DNA of 64,000 nucleotides from Cristatella mucedo (Eukaryota; Bryozoa; Phylactolaemata; Cristatellidae): NCBI GenBank assembly GCA_009760855.2, contig WPIO01000216.1, positions 1 to 64,000 of the forward strand, read 5' to 3'. Shown piece by piece: positions 52,911 to 63,830 of this stretch (position 1 is its first letter; each line of letters starts with the position of its first letter). The notes under the pieces were generated by a model. It saw only the letters and a program-made list of their open reading frames with translations, ran no database searches and was not told where the DNA came from. The position numbers and the translations under genes were made by a program.

Positions 52911-54029
52911 TTATTGGGTTCGCCCTGAACAACAAAGCTCCATGCAAGATAGCTTTAGATAATTTACCCCGGCTAACACTGAATCAAGAAATTACCTTAA
53001 AACTCTCGAATTTAATCGTGCAAACAGAAACCTAGGTTTTTCCACCACCATTGCCAGCCCGGTTCGACCCGGAGGAGCTCGGCTAAACGAACGTCAAGGA
53101 TAATACAACTGTGTGTATTTATGTAACTGAAAATTAGACGTAATTTGAATGATCTGCAGTGACTTTAGCTGCAATCATTCATGCATCATCAATCCAAGAT
53201 AATTTGTATATATTTTCAGCGACTGTCCTACGATCGGCAAGTTTTCAATGCTCATTGAAACCCTGGAATAACTATACTTAATTTTCAATATATTTTTAAA
53301 ATTAAATATTCACATTTTTGACATCATTGCAATAATTAAGCGGCTTTTATGGCGGTTTGATTTTGCATTCCTGCTAACAATCATGACGACAATCATTTTC
53401 ATAGAGAGTGGTAGCTATACGGTGTGAAATATACTTGATGCACTTTAGTAATCAATCAGGTAAGAGGATTAGTGATGGAAAAACGTAGAGCGATACACTT
53501 CGACGTCGGCAACCAGGTCAACTGAAGTTTGACTGCTGCATTGTACAAGACTGCGTAGCCCACTAACGACAAAACATGCAAACGACAGAGAGTACAGATT
53601 GTGGTTAAATAAATCTTCCACCCAAACAATGGCTGTAAGAAGCTCCAACAGATCAATCAGTCAAAGTGCCAGAACCAGGACTAAAGCACCGACCTAGGGC
53701 AAACGGCATTTCAGTTTACTGCAACGATGGTTTGAGTGACTAGCCAGGGAAAGAAACGCAATTGAGAGCCCCAATTCGCCTTCCTGAATTTGTAATTTTG
53801 TGTCTCAAGAGTGCTAGCAGATGCTGGATTTCCTAGCCACATTCATGGTTTCGATTTCAGTTCACTGACTGACTGTTGCACTCGCTGAGGGGACTTACTA
53901 TTGACTAAAAATAAGCTCCACCTAAGGGTCATGAAGCTCCAAGGGTAACTCGACTAAGAGCTTCCTTTGTTGTGCCAGTTCATAATGCATTTGTTTCATT
54001 GCATGCAATCAACTCTAGTTAAAAATAAA
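52911..54029. other. AT-rich non-coding stretch, nothing recognised
   Basis: I see no convincing reading frame or repeat. A 66-codon minus-strand frame at 53,456-53,656 contains LYNAAVKL followed by TWLPTSKCI. This weakly recalls the C-terminal LINE block with an internal deletion, but it is too weak to annotate as an element. Confidence 0.5.
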
Positions 54030-54148
54030 TGAAAGCGTGCACGCACTCACACACACACTCATCTGCAAAAGCATGCACTCAAGCAGGCTCACACACATAC
54101 ATACACACCCTCACATGTAAGTATGTGTATATATAAATATATTTGGAA
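54030..54148. repeat. Degenerate CA/TG-rich simple repeat
   Basis: Mixed cactcacacacacactc, cacacacatacatacac and gtatgtgtatatat units form an imperfect (CA)n tract that leads toward the (TA)n microsatellite. Confidence 0.75.
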
Positions 54149-54164
54149 TATGTAATCCAACCAA

Positions 54165-54167
<3 letters not shown>

Positions 54168-54216
<49 letters not shown>
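54168..54216. repeat. (TA)n microsatellite
   Basis: About 49 bp of uninterrupted alternating A and T directly precede the palindrome at 54,215. Confidence 0.95.
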
Positions 54217-54219
<3 letters not shown>

Positions 54220-54257
54220 GTCTCTCATTTACTATTCAAATGATGTTGTCGAATTAG

Positions 54258-54295
<38 letters not shown>

Positions 54296-54338
54296 CTAAT
54301 TCGACAACATCATTTGAATAGTAAATGAGAGACGTTTA
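54215..54338. repeat. Perfect 124-bp palindrome with AT core
   Basis: The left arm starts taaacgtctctcatttacta and the right arm ends with its exact reverse complement. I compared both arms base by base outside the AT core and found no mismatch. The centre is at 54,276.5 inside about 30 bp of alternating AT, so the strand could fold into a 62-bp-arm hairpin with almost no loop. No coding capacity is present. It could be a foldback/MITE-like element inserted at a TA, an inverted duplication at a fragile AT tract, or a hairpin assembly artefact. Confidence 0.93.
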
Positions 54339-55257
54339 ATGCCAATTGCCACAGCATGTAGTTCGCTGTAAATAACTGTCGGCTGGGTGTAACTAATCGA
54401 TGAGGGTCGTAAACATGCACGAGGGAACTTCTCTCCTGCATTAGACTTTGGCACAACCTTTTCAGCCGTCCTAAAATTCTTTTTTCATGCTACTCACTAC
54501 CTCAACTGTTCTCCTGACTCAGCTTATCTTCACACGTTCACTGTTTTGCTTGAGATGAAATCTGGGCTACCAAATGAGCCAATTTGATTACGAGTAAGCT
54601 AAACAAAACTTTACAGCCTAGGTTTTTATGCCATAAGCATAGCAGTAGCTTAATCACAAAATCTACATCGGACTTGAAAAGATTTTCCATAAAACAATAA
54701 TTGAACCTCAAATTGTGTAGCTCTTTTTCAGAGTGCTCATTTTTGTTTCAGCCTATGTATCAGAACTATTTACCCAGCAGGCTAAGCATCTGACTAACTG
54801 TTTAGCCTACCTAAACTCTTTCAGGCTCTCATAAAATCTTGTTGATTGGACCCTAAGCTGTGACGCCTCCATCTGGACGTTCAATCTCAACTGATGTTTC
54901 AACAAACACTGCTTTTAAAAAGTTACTGCATGCTAAAATGCACTCTTTTCTCGTAATACTCGCTAAGTTCTTTTGATTTTTCCCATGTGTCGTGAAGCTT
55001 GCTGAATGCATTTATGTTCATGCTGACCGTATTTCTATTCATTTACTATGTATGTATTGTCTATCGATATTATGGTTCTAGATACGTTCATGTTACCAGA
55101 GATTGAGAACACTGACGAAGTCTGAGAAATTAGCTTTATTATTATCAATTGTAGCCATACCGTCAACTTTGACTTCGAGTATCTAATTAGGATACCGTAA
55201 TTATTTCTAGAAAAGCAACGTTTCTGCAATTCGTCACTCTGTATTTGCTAATGCCAC
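54339..55257. other. AT-rich non-coding stretch, nothing recognised
   Basis: There is no gene, RNA or repeat that I can support. A 64-codon minus-strand frame at 55,035-55,229 is AT-rich, has no recognisable motif and is probably chance. Confidence 0.5.
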
Positions 55258-55890
55258 GCCGGTTTGAAATTTAAAATGCATATAATTAGCAAATCTGAAT
55301 ATTTCTGCAGTAGAAAAAGCCATGACTGTAAAGTGGCAGGTAATTGCCTAAAGGATGGTCCTCATGAGTCTCTTGCTTGCTGTGATGTTATCTACACACC
55401 AGCCTGTACGTAGGTTCCATAAGTAAAATCTCGTCATAAAATTAAATATATGCTAGATAAGCTGGATGCGAAAGGTTTTCTTGAAGTTAAAGTAAAACTG
55501 ACAGAATTTGAGCGATGCCGCTCCCTTCTGTCTCTGTCCGTTCGCAAGAACATTGAATTGAGCAATTATTAGTGCAATAAAGCGTATTCCCAGGATCATC
55601 GGCAGTGTGGTCGTTATGCAATCTTTACCGAATAAGAATGCAGCCTCTCAGTCGATCCTACGTCAGAAAAATGGCAATCATAGTGGAGCAAACTTAATAT
55701 CGTGAAACGAGTTGAATTTTCACGCGCAGCAAGTCTCCGTACTGCGTATTAAAGTGCTTTCTACAGTGTTTAGCAAGTTACGAACGACCGATGTGTCGTA
55801 ATAAAATTCTGCCATTATTGCTCTTCCTGCAGAAAACAGCATCTAAATACGTCCACTGGCAACACCTCGAAATAGTAATTACGTCAACAG
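55258..55890 (+). repeat. Candidate dispersed repeat, copy 1
   Basis: The start (ggtttgaaattt, atataattag, aatattt-ctgcagta, gaaaaagccatgactgtaaa) aligns with 63,570-63,645 with small gaps. The far end (ctcttcctgcagaaaacagc, cgtccactggc) aligns with about 63,760-63,810. The middle is longer here, so one copy has an insertion or the other a deletion. The family is unknown and the orientation is arbitrary. Confidence 0.45.
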
Positions 55891-55952
55891 TAATATATAA
55901 TTAATAAATAAATAACACATATATTAAATAAAGAATATATAACTATATAATA
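55888..55952. repeat. AT-rich low-complexity tract
   Basis: Imperfect taataaataaataa and atatataact units give an AT-rich simple stretch with no reading frame. Confidence 0.75.
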
Positions 55953-56109
55953 GCTTCAGAATTGGTAGTTCTGCCGTTTACTTCAAACTTGTGTGTTCAT
56001 TTCCAAATCTTGGCAAATTTTGGCTGGAGCATATTCTTTGTTTGAAAAGGTTTCTGCTACTCAACGTATGAGATGCCTGGAAAATATATTTAACAAATGC
56101 ACATAGGGA

Positions 56110-56450
56110 TTCTGTTTACTTTCTATTGAGGTTTTTACTTTTCTAAATGTGTCCAGCCGCATCCTTCTATCTGCCTTCTTTTTTCGTGGTCTCTGTAGCT
56201 ATCAGTATTAATAGTCCTCTATCACTCTGTCGTTCTTGCTGGCAGCCTCCCTGTCTCCCTGGATCTCTGAAAAGAAACTCTTTTCATTTTTCTCTCAGAA
56301 TTCTCGCCATTTTATTTTTTTCTTATATTTTTTTATTCGGTGTCATGTTCTTTCTGTCTCTCTTTGTCTATGCTTTCCACGTTTGTGTGTCGCTCTTTCT
56401 TTCCACATCTCTTCGTCCATTCATCTCTATGTGTCTCCGTCTCTAACTTA
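56110..56450. repeat. Pyrimidine-rich low-complexity stretch
   Basis: The plus strand is strongly enriched in T and C, with tctctgtct-, ctttctgtctctc- and ttttttctt-like words. This leaves overlapping frames of up to 99 codons open in more than one frame (56,147-56,446 and 56,236-56,451). Their products are rich in Ser, Leu, Phe and Cys simply because of base composition. I do not call a gene. It may be a decayed relative of the TCTCTCTG repeat at 62.5 kb. Confidence 0.65.
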
Positions 56451-56761
56451 GACTCCACTATTCAAAGGAAAGGTCAGAAGTTACCATTGAATGTGTCAAG
56501 CAGAAATGCAGCATACCTTTGACGTTTGATAGCTTGGCATGCTAGAGTAATTGTGATATCAATAAATAAATAAACATAACTATATATGGTTACATATATC
56601 AAATCAGCATTATCAAGTCAGCATTCTTATTTAAGAGTTTTTGTCAGCATGATATAATTTTTCAAAACCTAATAACGAAGCTAGCTAGTTCAACTCACAT
56701 TCCTGGCCACGTCAGAGAAGCAGTTGGTTAAATGCAGCATTTCCAGCGACCCGGACATAGG

Positions 56762-56850
56762 TACAGCAAATGTAAAGCGCCTAGAGAGAGATTGAGTTCT
56801 CTGAGGGCGCTTTATCAAGTGAATTATTATTATTATTATTATTATTACTT
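56762..56850 (+). mobile_element. LINE-family 3' end with hairpin and (TTA)n tail
   Basis: A hairpin pairs taaagcgcc (56,773-56,781) with ggcgcttta (56,806-56,814), with an inner agagag/ctctga pairing, and is followed by (TTA)n at 56,822-56,848. The same hairpin and tail, inverted, end the LINE remnants at 59,791-59,832 and 61,175-61,216. No LINE coding sequence is visible just upstream, so this is either a heavily 5'-truncated LINE copy or a SINE that borrows the LINE tail. Confidence 0.8.
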
Positions 56851-57103
56851 ATTGGTCAGTTCTTTCGGGTAATGACATGCCTTTTTAAACGGTGAGCACT
56901 TTCCGCCGTGTGATACACATGAATTAAAAACTGCAACGAAAACAAAAAATACGTTAATCGAGAAAGGCCATTCATACAGTAACATAAAAACTGACGTTCC
57001 ATAGTGACTCCAGTTGGTTTAGACGACAGCGGCGTAAATAAATGTATGAAATGTTAGATCATTATACCACTAACATCAAAAGACTACCTCGTATTCAGGA
57101 CAA
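56851..57103. other. Non-coding spacer downstream of the peptide gene
   Basis: This would be the 3' flank of the minus-strand peptide gene. No AATAAA on the minus strand is evident close to the stop. A possible splice acceptor (ttttcgttgcag on the minus strand) lies near 56,930. Nothing else is recognised. Confidence 0.4.
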
Positions 57104-57265
57104 CTATAATTTGCACAGCATAACAGAACAATATTTACGACGTAATCTCTTTTCTTCGAGTTCCGTTTCATCCAACTCCGCTGCCTCGAAGTTGTCCTCT
57201 GCTTCATCGGCGAATGAGTAGGCCACGAGCAGAAGGACTGCAACCAATGTGGTCTGCACAAGCAT
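57104..57265 (-). CDS. Putative secreted cysteine-containing peptide precursor (53 aa)
   Basis: This short minus-strand frame runs from ATG (57,265) to TAG (57,104). Residues 1-19 form a signal peptide with the hydrophobic core LVAVLLLVA and a likely cut after SFA. Residues 20-38 form an acidic propeptide with eleven Asp/Glu and no basic residue. A Lys-Arg pair at 39-40 is a typical prohormone-convertase site. The remaining 13 residues, LRRKYCSVMLCKL, carry four basic and no acidic residues and two cysteines (46 and 51) that could form one disulfide ring. If RRK is also cut, a nine-residue ring peptide would remain. The start has A at -3. The layout is that of neuropeptide, antimicrobial-peptide and venom-peptide precursors, but I recognise no family and cannot choose among them. 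The gene stands alone in AT-rich DNA, with no clear TATA box or poly(A) signal. Further 5' or 3' exons are possible. Confidence 0.55.
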   Translation of the reverse strand: MLVQTTLVAVLLLVAYSFADEAEDNFEAAELDETELEEKRLRRKYCSVMLCKL

Positions 57266-58780
57266 AATTTTCTCTGGTTTTCAAATGAGCAGTGCAGTCA
57301 CCAAGATGAATGTATAGCTTAAACACTTGCATACCATTGGTTCAACCGATGAGGGCTAGCAGTTAGGCAATCGCTCTCTACAGTTTAAGTTTCGGGAAAG
57401 GCAATGGAGATTGCAAAACAAAATTACTCACTAATTACTCACACCAAAACCATAGCTTGCGTTTAATGAATATAAAAGCTAGTCAACTGTATTTATCACA
57501 CTCACTCAATAAAAAAGCTCGAAGTTAACTATAAACCGAACAAGAATTGGATCTTAGGTGCCATCATAGCTATGACACTCCAGTTGTATGCTGTTAATTA
57601 GTTATCATAGTTCTTGGTAGGCAAGTTACCATTAAAAAGTCTTTTACTTATGCAGACAGCGTTTAATTTTAAGACTGCCTTTACCGAACTTTTATAAAAT
57701 CAATCTCTTGGTTCACAGGAAATGGACAGGCTACCCTAATCCCTATTCCATGGATTCCATCGAGAGTATGCAAAGCAAGACTAATAACCGACGACATACA
57801 TATGTGGTCAGTCAGGGCGCTGTATCTGCAACTATGTAAACGCCTGTTATTAGGAAGCTGAAAAAAGAACCAATAGATGATGAGAAACGAGGCAATTTCC
57901 ACATTTTTGCCATGACAGCATTCCTTTAAAAAGTGGCATATGACTCTTAGCTAAGGTAGTTAACTAGTGATTGAAACACATTTATCTGGTTGTTAAGCAC
58001 GATCTTTATGGACAGTTAGATGTTAGTCTTTTCCAAGCTCTTAGCAAGCGATTCCTATCTCGTCTGGGTCTCTCTTGCACATAACTACAATGAGTCAGAT
58101 CTAACCTCTCCATGCGAACTCCAGAGTATTAGCGCCAAGGGCAGTGCATTTCGACATGCATGTCATGTTTACTGCATATCCCGTTCCTTTTTGTAGCTAA
58201 CACTCTGCGTCTGGCTCTTAAGATGTCCTGACAAAATCTTGGCCTTAAATAGCTAGTAGGTAACTACCTGCTGTGTCAACGCTTTCAAAGCTTTTAAACT
58301 CACAGCATGGGAGTTAGAAAGCTCGTTCATCAACTCACCTGCTTCAGGGATTTCTGATACTTGCAGATTAACCTGATAACCGGATAGTTGCACACTTTCC
58401 AAAGTTGAGTGAAAATATCTATAGAACATTAGTTATCGGCGAACCTGGTTTTTGTCCTCAATTCTAGCGTTTAATCATCAAAATATGTACTTCTAGTGAA
58501 TATTTGTAGCACCTGTGAAAAACTTACATGCCTCGTTTTAAACTGATATTACAGTAACTAAACCCTTGATATCCAAAGAAAGGCTTGACTAAATTTTAAG
58601 TATGGCAATATTCTAGGCAAACGTAAAGCAATAAGTTACTCCAAGAGCTATTAAAATGCATCACAAATTCTGTAACTCACTACATGACGTCACATGAACT
58701 TTTGAATTATTGTGTTTACAATTCGCACACTATTCTACACTCACAAACGCTAATTTTGGAATACAAGATTTTAATACTTT
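57266..58780. other. Non-coding stretch upstream of the peptide gene
   Basis: No established gene is visible. On the minus strand, a strong acceptor-like ggttcttttttcag followed by an open frame and a cg|gtaaag donor-like site delimit a possible 173-bp exon at 57,685-57,857. Its 57-codon product contains LHTLDGIHGIGIRV but matches nothing I know. The rest (57,900-58,780) is AT-rich with no usable frame. Confidence 0.35.
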
Positions 58781-58784
58781 TAAA

Positions 58785-58969
58785 ACACATAAAAAATTAT
58801 AGCTGATTTAACAGCCTCTTTCTGTATAGCAGCAGAAGAGCTTTTTACGGCTATCACCAACGCTTGCAGTGGCAGTAAAGGATGGCCCACCATAGGATTC
58901 GAACCCACGACCTCGGTGCCGATGTCGTGAAAAGCAACCGCCTTACCTAGTGAGCCATTACGGCTCACC
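58785..58969 (-). mobile_element. tRNA-derived SINE
   Basis: On the minus strand, a tRNA-like head starts at about 58,969. The A box TGGCTCACTAGG (58,957-58,946) is followed by the B box GGTTCGAATCC (58,905-58,895), the internal Pol III promoter pattern of tRNA. The head cannot be a working tRNA, since the acceptor arm does not close well and GTGAGCC/GGCTCAC forms an extra 5' hairpin. An unrelated body follows down to about 58,785. The exact 3' end is unclear. An 82-codon frame across it (58,780-59,028) is accidental. Confidence 0.75.
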
Positions 58970-59758
58970 ACAAGGAGATCACACACCAACACAAGGCGTC
59001 TAGAAGACTTGAATTTGCTCCTAATCAAACAGTTCAGTGTGTTCGAAGTTTCTTAGTTTACTCTTAGTTTTCCACATCAGCTGGCTTCATCCTCGCGGAG
59101 GGAGCAAACGGCCATTTAAATTAGGCATTACTCCACTGTCTCTTCAGTCCACGTCGGATGCTTTAAATGTCTTGAGCTACTGAATAAATACCAATTCTAA
59201 GCGAAAAATGTACAACAAAAAAAGCTAACTTTAACATGCTGCTACGAACTTTTCACTGGTGATCGCAATTGTAAGTAGAGGTCTAAAGGTAGTAATTGCA
59301 ATGTCGCAATATGCCCGTTACGACAAATTATAGTTGCATGATGATGCTTTGCGTTTAACAACTGATAAAATGATACAGTGTAGTTAGCCATGCATATCTA
59401 ACTTCGTGATAGATGTTTATTGAAAGCTCACCTAAAGATATACAAAGGATTAGCAATTTACGGCTGAATAGTATTCTTGACTAACCAAACCGAGATAATC
59501 CGTTTGTCTTTCCGTGGTCAAGCGGCAAGATGGTGATCGGTACATCCGAAAATAAAGTATAACAAACTTTAGTTTGACTATGAACCAGCGGAATGAGTCC
59601 AAAACCATTGAACTGTGGTGTATTATTACTATTGCTCCAATTACCAATTTTTGAAAATGTTTTTCACATATTAGGGTTCCGATTAATTAATTTGTTGAAA
59701 ACTTATATGTGATGTACCTTACTTAAAGCCAGGCCGGAAGCCACAGCTTACTCTAAGT
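58970..59758. other. AT-rich non-coding stretch, nothing recognised
   Basis: I see no gene or named repeat. A 65-codon minus-strand frame at 59,450-59,647 has no known motif. A box-A-like tggtcaagcgg near 59,516 lacks a B box partner. Confidence 0.5.
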
Positions 59759-59761
59759 GAT

Positions 59762-61145
59762 AATTATAATAATAATAATAATGCATGTAATAAAACGCCC
59801 TCAAAGAACTCAATCTCTTTCTTGGCGCTTTACATTTACTGCGAAGGGAAACGTGATTGAGTGATGAATAATATCATGCTTAATAAACAGTATAAATAAC
59901 GGGGTTAGGGGTGACATGCACATGGTCACCATACAAGTGTGGTTAGCCGCAGCATGCACAGTGTCAGCTCGCATAAGCATATGAAGGATGAATCACAAGC
60001 ACCCCCTAAATGCTGTTCTAAATTGGTGTATTTGTAAGTTCTTTTTTAATTTAGTCGAGTTAGGCGTTGTTCTGGCGCATGTAGGGAGATATTTCCAGGT
60101 TTTGGGAGCATACGAACTGAATGCACGGTCTCCACTGGATTTGAGGTTTGTACGAGGTATTGTTAAACTGTTGGATTCCGAAAAGCGGGTGGTACGATAC
60201 TTGGCCTGGTTGATCAATAGGTCCAACAGATAAGCTGGAGCCGAAGAATTAAGTGACCTAAAAGTGAGCGACAAAACTTTGAAGTCGATGCATTGCTTGA
60301 CTGGGAGCCAGTGCGGTTCGACGAGAAGTAGTTTGATGTGGCAACTGCAACGCTCACAACAGACAAGCCAAGCGGGGGAGTTTAGCACCAGCTGTAATTG
60401 CCTGATTGCATATGCAGGTGGGTCAGCAAGCAGTGAGTCACCGAAGTCAAGACGGGATGTCACAAATGCGTGGATCCACTAAGACGTGATATCCTTGTCT
60501 AGATAAGCCCGAATTTAGCAATATAATGTAACTGAAAGGAGACTGACTTGATTGTGGAGCTGATGCGGTCCTTTAACGAGAGGTCACTTTGGAATATGAC
60601 ACCTAGATTTCGAGCTGATTCAGCAGGCGATATGCTGGCAGCAAATTTTGAGGGTCAGCCTTTAAATTTCTGAATCACGCTGGGTTAACCTATAACTAGT
60701 AATTTAGTTTTATCATTGTTTATTTTTCAAAAATCTGCTGCCATCCATGTGTGGATGTCATCAATACATGTAGCAAGTGAGTTGAGATAATTCGAGGTGC
60801 TCGAAGGCTGAGATCAATCAGAGAAAAGTTACAACTGAGTGTCATCCGCATAGAATTGAAAGCGTGGATTGTGCTTGGCAATCACATCACCATGAGGGAG
60901 AATATAAACCACGAAAAGAACCGTACCTATGACACACCCCTGAGGTACCCCATTTTTTAGAGGTACTTCGCATGATCTTTGTCCATTCACGTCAATGCTG
61001 TGGAGTCTCCCACTAAGATAGGACTTGAACAATTGCAGAGCAGTGCCAGTGATGCCCAGGCGATATGAGATGAGCTCTGGAAGAACTTTGTGATCAATAG
61101 TATCAAAAGCTGCCTAAAAATCGAGCAGAACAAGCAGAGGCACTC
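59762..61145 (-). mobile_element. 5'-truncated L2/CR1/Rex1-like LINE, copy A (decayed)
   Basis: Read on the minus strand from 61,145, the remnant begins at LLVLLDF-stop-AAFDTIDH (palm motif A, with a stop inside). It continues with FKSYLSGRL, GVPQGCVIGTVLF (the GVPQGSVLGP block) and FYADDTQ, the catalytic YADD at about 60,840-60,851. It then passes SARNLGVIFQSDLS, SRLDFGDSLL, HWLPVKQCIDFKVLSLTFRSLN and the C-terminal NSLTIPRTNLKSSGDRAFS block. Several in-frame stops lie between YADD and SARNLG, so it cannot be active. An uninterrupted 156-codon piece survives at 59,993-60,463. The 3' end has the family hairpin at 59,791-59,832 and (TAA)n at 59,762-59,782. The 5' part is missing. Confidence 0.92.
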
Positions 61146-62009
61146 AAATAATAGTAATAATAATAATGTACTTGATAAAGCGCCCTCAGAGAACTTAATC
61201 TCTTTCTAGGCGGTTTACATTGGCTGCAAATGAGAAATGCAATTAAATGGTAAGTAAAATCATGCTTGAAAAACAAACAAGATGAACAACATGGTTAGGG
61301 GTGACATGCACAGGGTCCGCATGCCAATGTGGTCAGTGGCAGCATGCACAGTGTCAGCACGAATAAGCACGTGAAAGACGAATCACAGGGACTCACTAAA
61401 TGCTGTCCTAAATAGGTGTTTTTAAGTTCCTTTTAAATGTGGTCAGGTCAGGGGATGTTGTGACGCAGGTCGGGAGGTAGTTTCAGGCTTTGGGAGCATA
61501 CGAACTAAATGCACGGTCTCCAAAGGATTTGAGGTTTGTACTAGGTATTTCTAGACTGTTGGACTCCGAAAAGCGGGTGGTACGATGCTAGGTTTGATGG
61601 GGGAGTATGTCGGAGAGATAGGCTGGAGCCATAGAATGAAGGGACCTAAAAGTGAGCGACAAAACCTTGAAGTCAATCCGTTGCTTGACTGGTAGCCAGT
61701 GCAGGTCGGCGAGATGTGGAGTAATGTGGCAACTGCGACGATCACGACAGACAAGCCTAACTGCGGAGTTTTGCACCAGCTGCAATCGCCTGATCGCACA
61801 TGCTGGGAGGCCAGAAAGCAGTCAGTTGCAGAAGTCGAGACGAGATGTCATGAATGCATGGACCAACTTAGACGTGGTATCCTTATCTAAACAAGCCCAA
61901 ATTTTAGCAATATTATGAAGCTGAAAATAGGTAGATTCGACCGTGGAGCTGATATGGTTGTCTAACGAAAGGTCGCTTTGGAAGATGACACCTAGATTTC
62001 GAGCTGATT
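61146..62009 (-). mobile_element. 5'-truncated L2/CR1/Rex1-like LINE, copy B (decayed)
   Basis: This is a second copy of the same family on the same strand, aligning with 59,762-60,620 of copy A. It starts abruptly at the SARNLGVI region (aatcagctcgaaatctaggt on the minus strand, near 62,009). It then shows QLVQNSAVRLV, HWLPVKQRIDFKVLSLTFRSLH and APAYLSDILPH, and ends with the hairpin at 61,175-61,216 and (TAA)n at 61,146-61,167. In-frame stops occur, for instance after LPHQT. Its (TAA)n end directly abuts the truncated 5' end of copy A. Confidence 0.9.
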
Positions 62010-62498
62010 ATCTCTACCTATGTCTGCTTTCCTAAGTAGGTCCATTATTTCAATAGATCTGTTATTCCAACGAGCTAACCATTGTTAACAACGGTCCTCC
62101 CAACTGTAACTGTTTGGCTTAGTTTCAGAAGTTTGTAAAATCATTATCAAAGGAAATTTAAATCGCAATGAATCAGAAAGCCTTAAATTCATTCTCGATT
62201 AATATTTCGACCAAACCTTCTTTCCTAAATTTATCTATTTGCTATAGTTAAACTCAGCCTCGCAAAAATTGCAAAGTTCTTGTAATTTCACCTCCCCCCT
62301 TTATGCTTGGTGAATACAAACAAGTTACTGCTGACTATATTTCGCTTTAGGCACCGTGCAGGTTAGGGCAAACTTAATTATTCTTATTGGTTTTTTCAAG
62401 GTACACAGATTACGAATAGAAAGGAACTATAACAAGCCATACTTATTATGAATTGTAAGGAACTATGAAAACTACCAATGGTAGGATAACGGTGTTTT
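62010..62498. other. AT-rich non-coding stretch, nothing recognised
   Basis: There is no reading frame of interest and no repeat. It separates LINE copy B from the pyrimidine minisatellite. Confidence 0.5.
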
Positions 62499-63518
<1,020 letters not shown>

Positions 63519-63564
63519 ACACCTAGAGAAATTACACCGTGCTACCTATACCATGTTACCTAAT

Positions 63565-63830
63565 CCCATGTTTGGATGCAGTTTGAAATTTATATAATTA
63601 GAACAGCTTAATATATTTTCAGTACAAAAAGACACGACTCTAAATTGAGAGCTCGAGAAGTCCAGAAAATCGCTGCATTGCCTACTAAAATTGCTTGTGA
63701 AGTGAGCGCTAGGTTACTTCTATCAAATGATCAGTTTTACATACGGCAATTTCACAGCTTTTACTCCTTCTCAATCGTCAGCAGCAAAATGCATCCACTG
63801 GCGGCAGATTAGGATAGTGATGAGTGGTTT
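63565..63830 (+). repeat. Candidate dispersed repeat, copy 2
   Basis: This copy aligns with the start of 55,258-55,890 (gtttgaaattt, atataattag, ttcagtacaaaaagacacgact) and with its end (agcaaaatgcatccactggc). It lacks about 300 bp of the middle. The remaining sequence to 64,000 holds no gene that I can see. Confidence 0.45.

Noticed and set aside
53456-53656. 66-codon minus frame with LYNAAVKL and TWLPTSKCI, possibly a LINE C-terminal remnant
   Set aside because: The resemblance is limited to a few residues and needs an internal deletion. It is too weak to annotate.
55355-55426. Short plus-strand frame beginning MVLMSLLLAVML, signal-peptide-like
   Set aside because: Only 23 codons, no propeptide or mature-peptide layout, and the ATG lies in a candidate repeat. 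Probably chance.
56147-56522. Overlapping hydrophobic frames of 99, 71 and 60 codons
   Set aside because: Pyrimidine-rich composition explains the Phe, Leu and Ser content. More than one frame is open and no domain is visible.
57076-57261. 61-codon minus frame overlapping the peptide precursor
   Set aside because: It is a shadow in another frame. Its product lacks the ordered signal, propeptide and cleavage layout of the 57,104-57,265 frame.
58780-59028. 82-codon minus-strand frame
   Set aside because: It runs through the tRNA-derived SINE and its flank, and the product has no known motif.
59500-59560. tRNA/SINE head suggested by tggtcaagcgg near 59,516
   Set aside because: It matches an A box, but no B box follows within a plausible distance.
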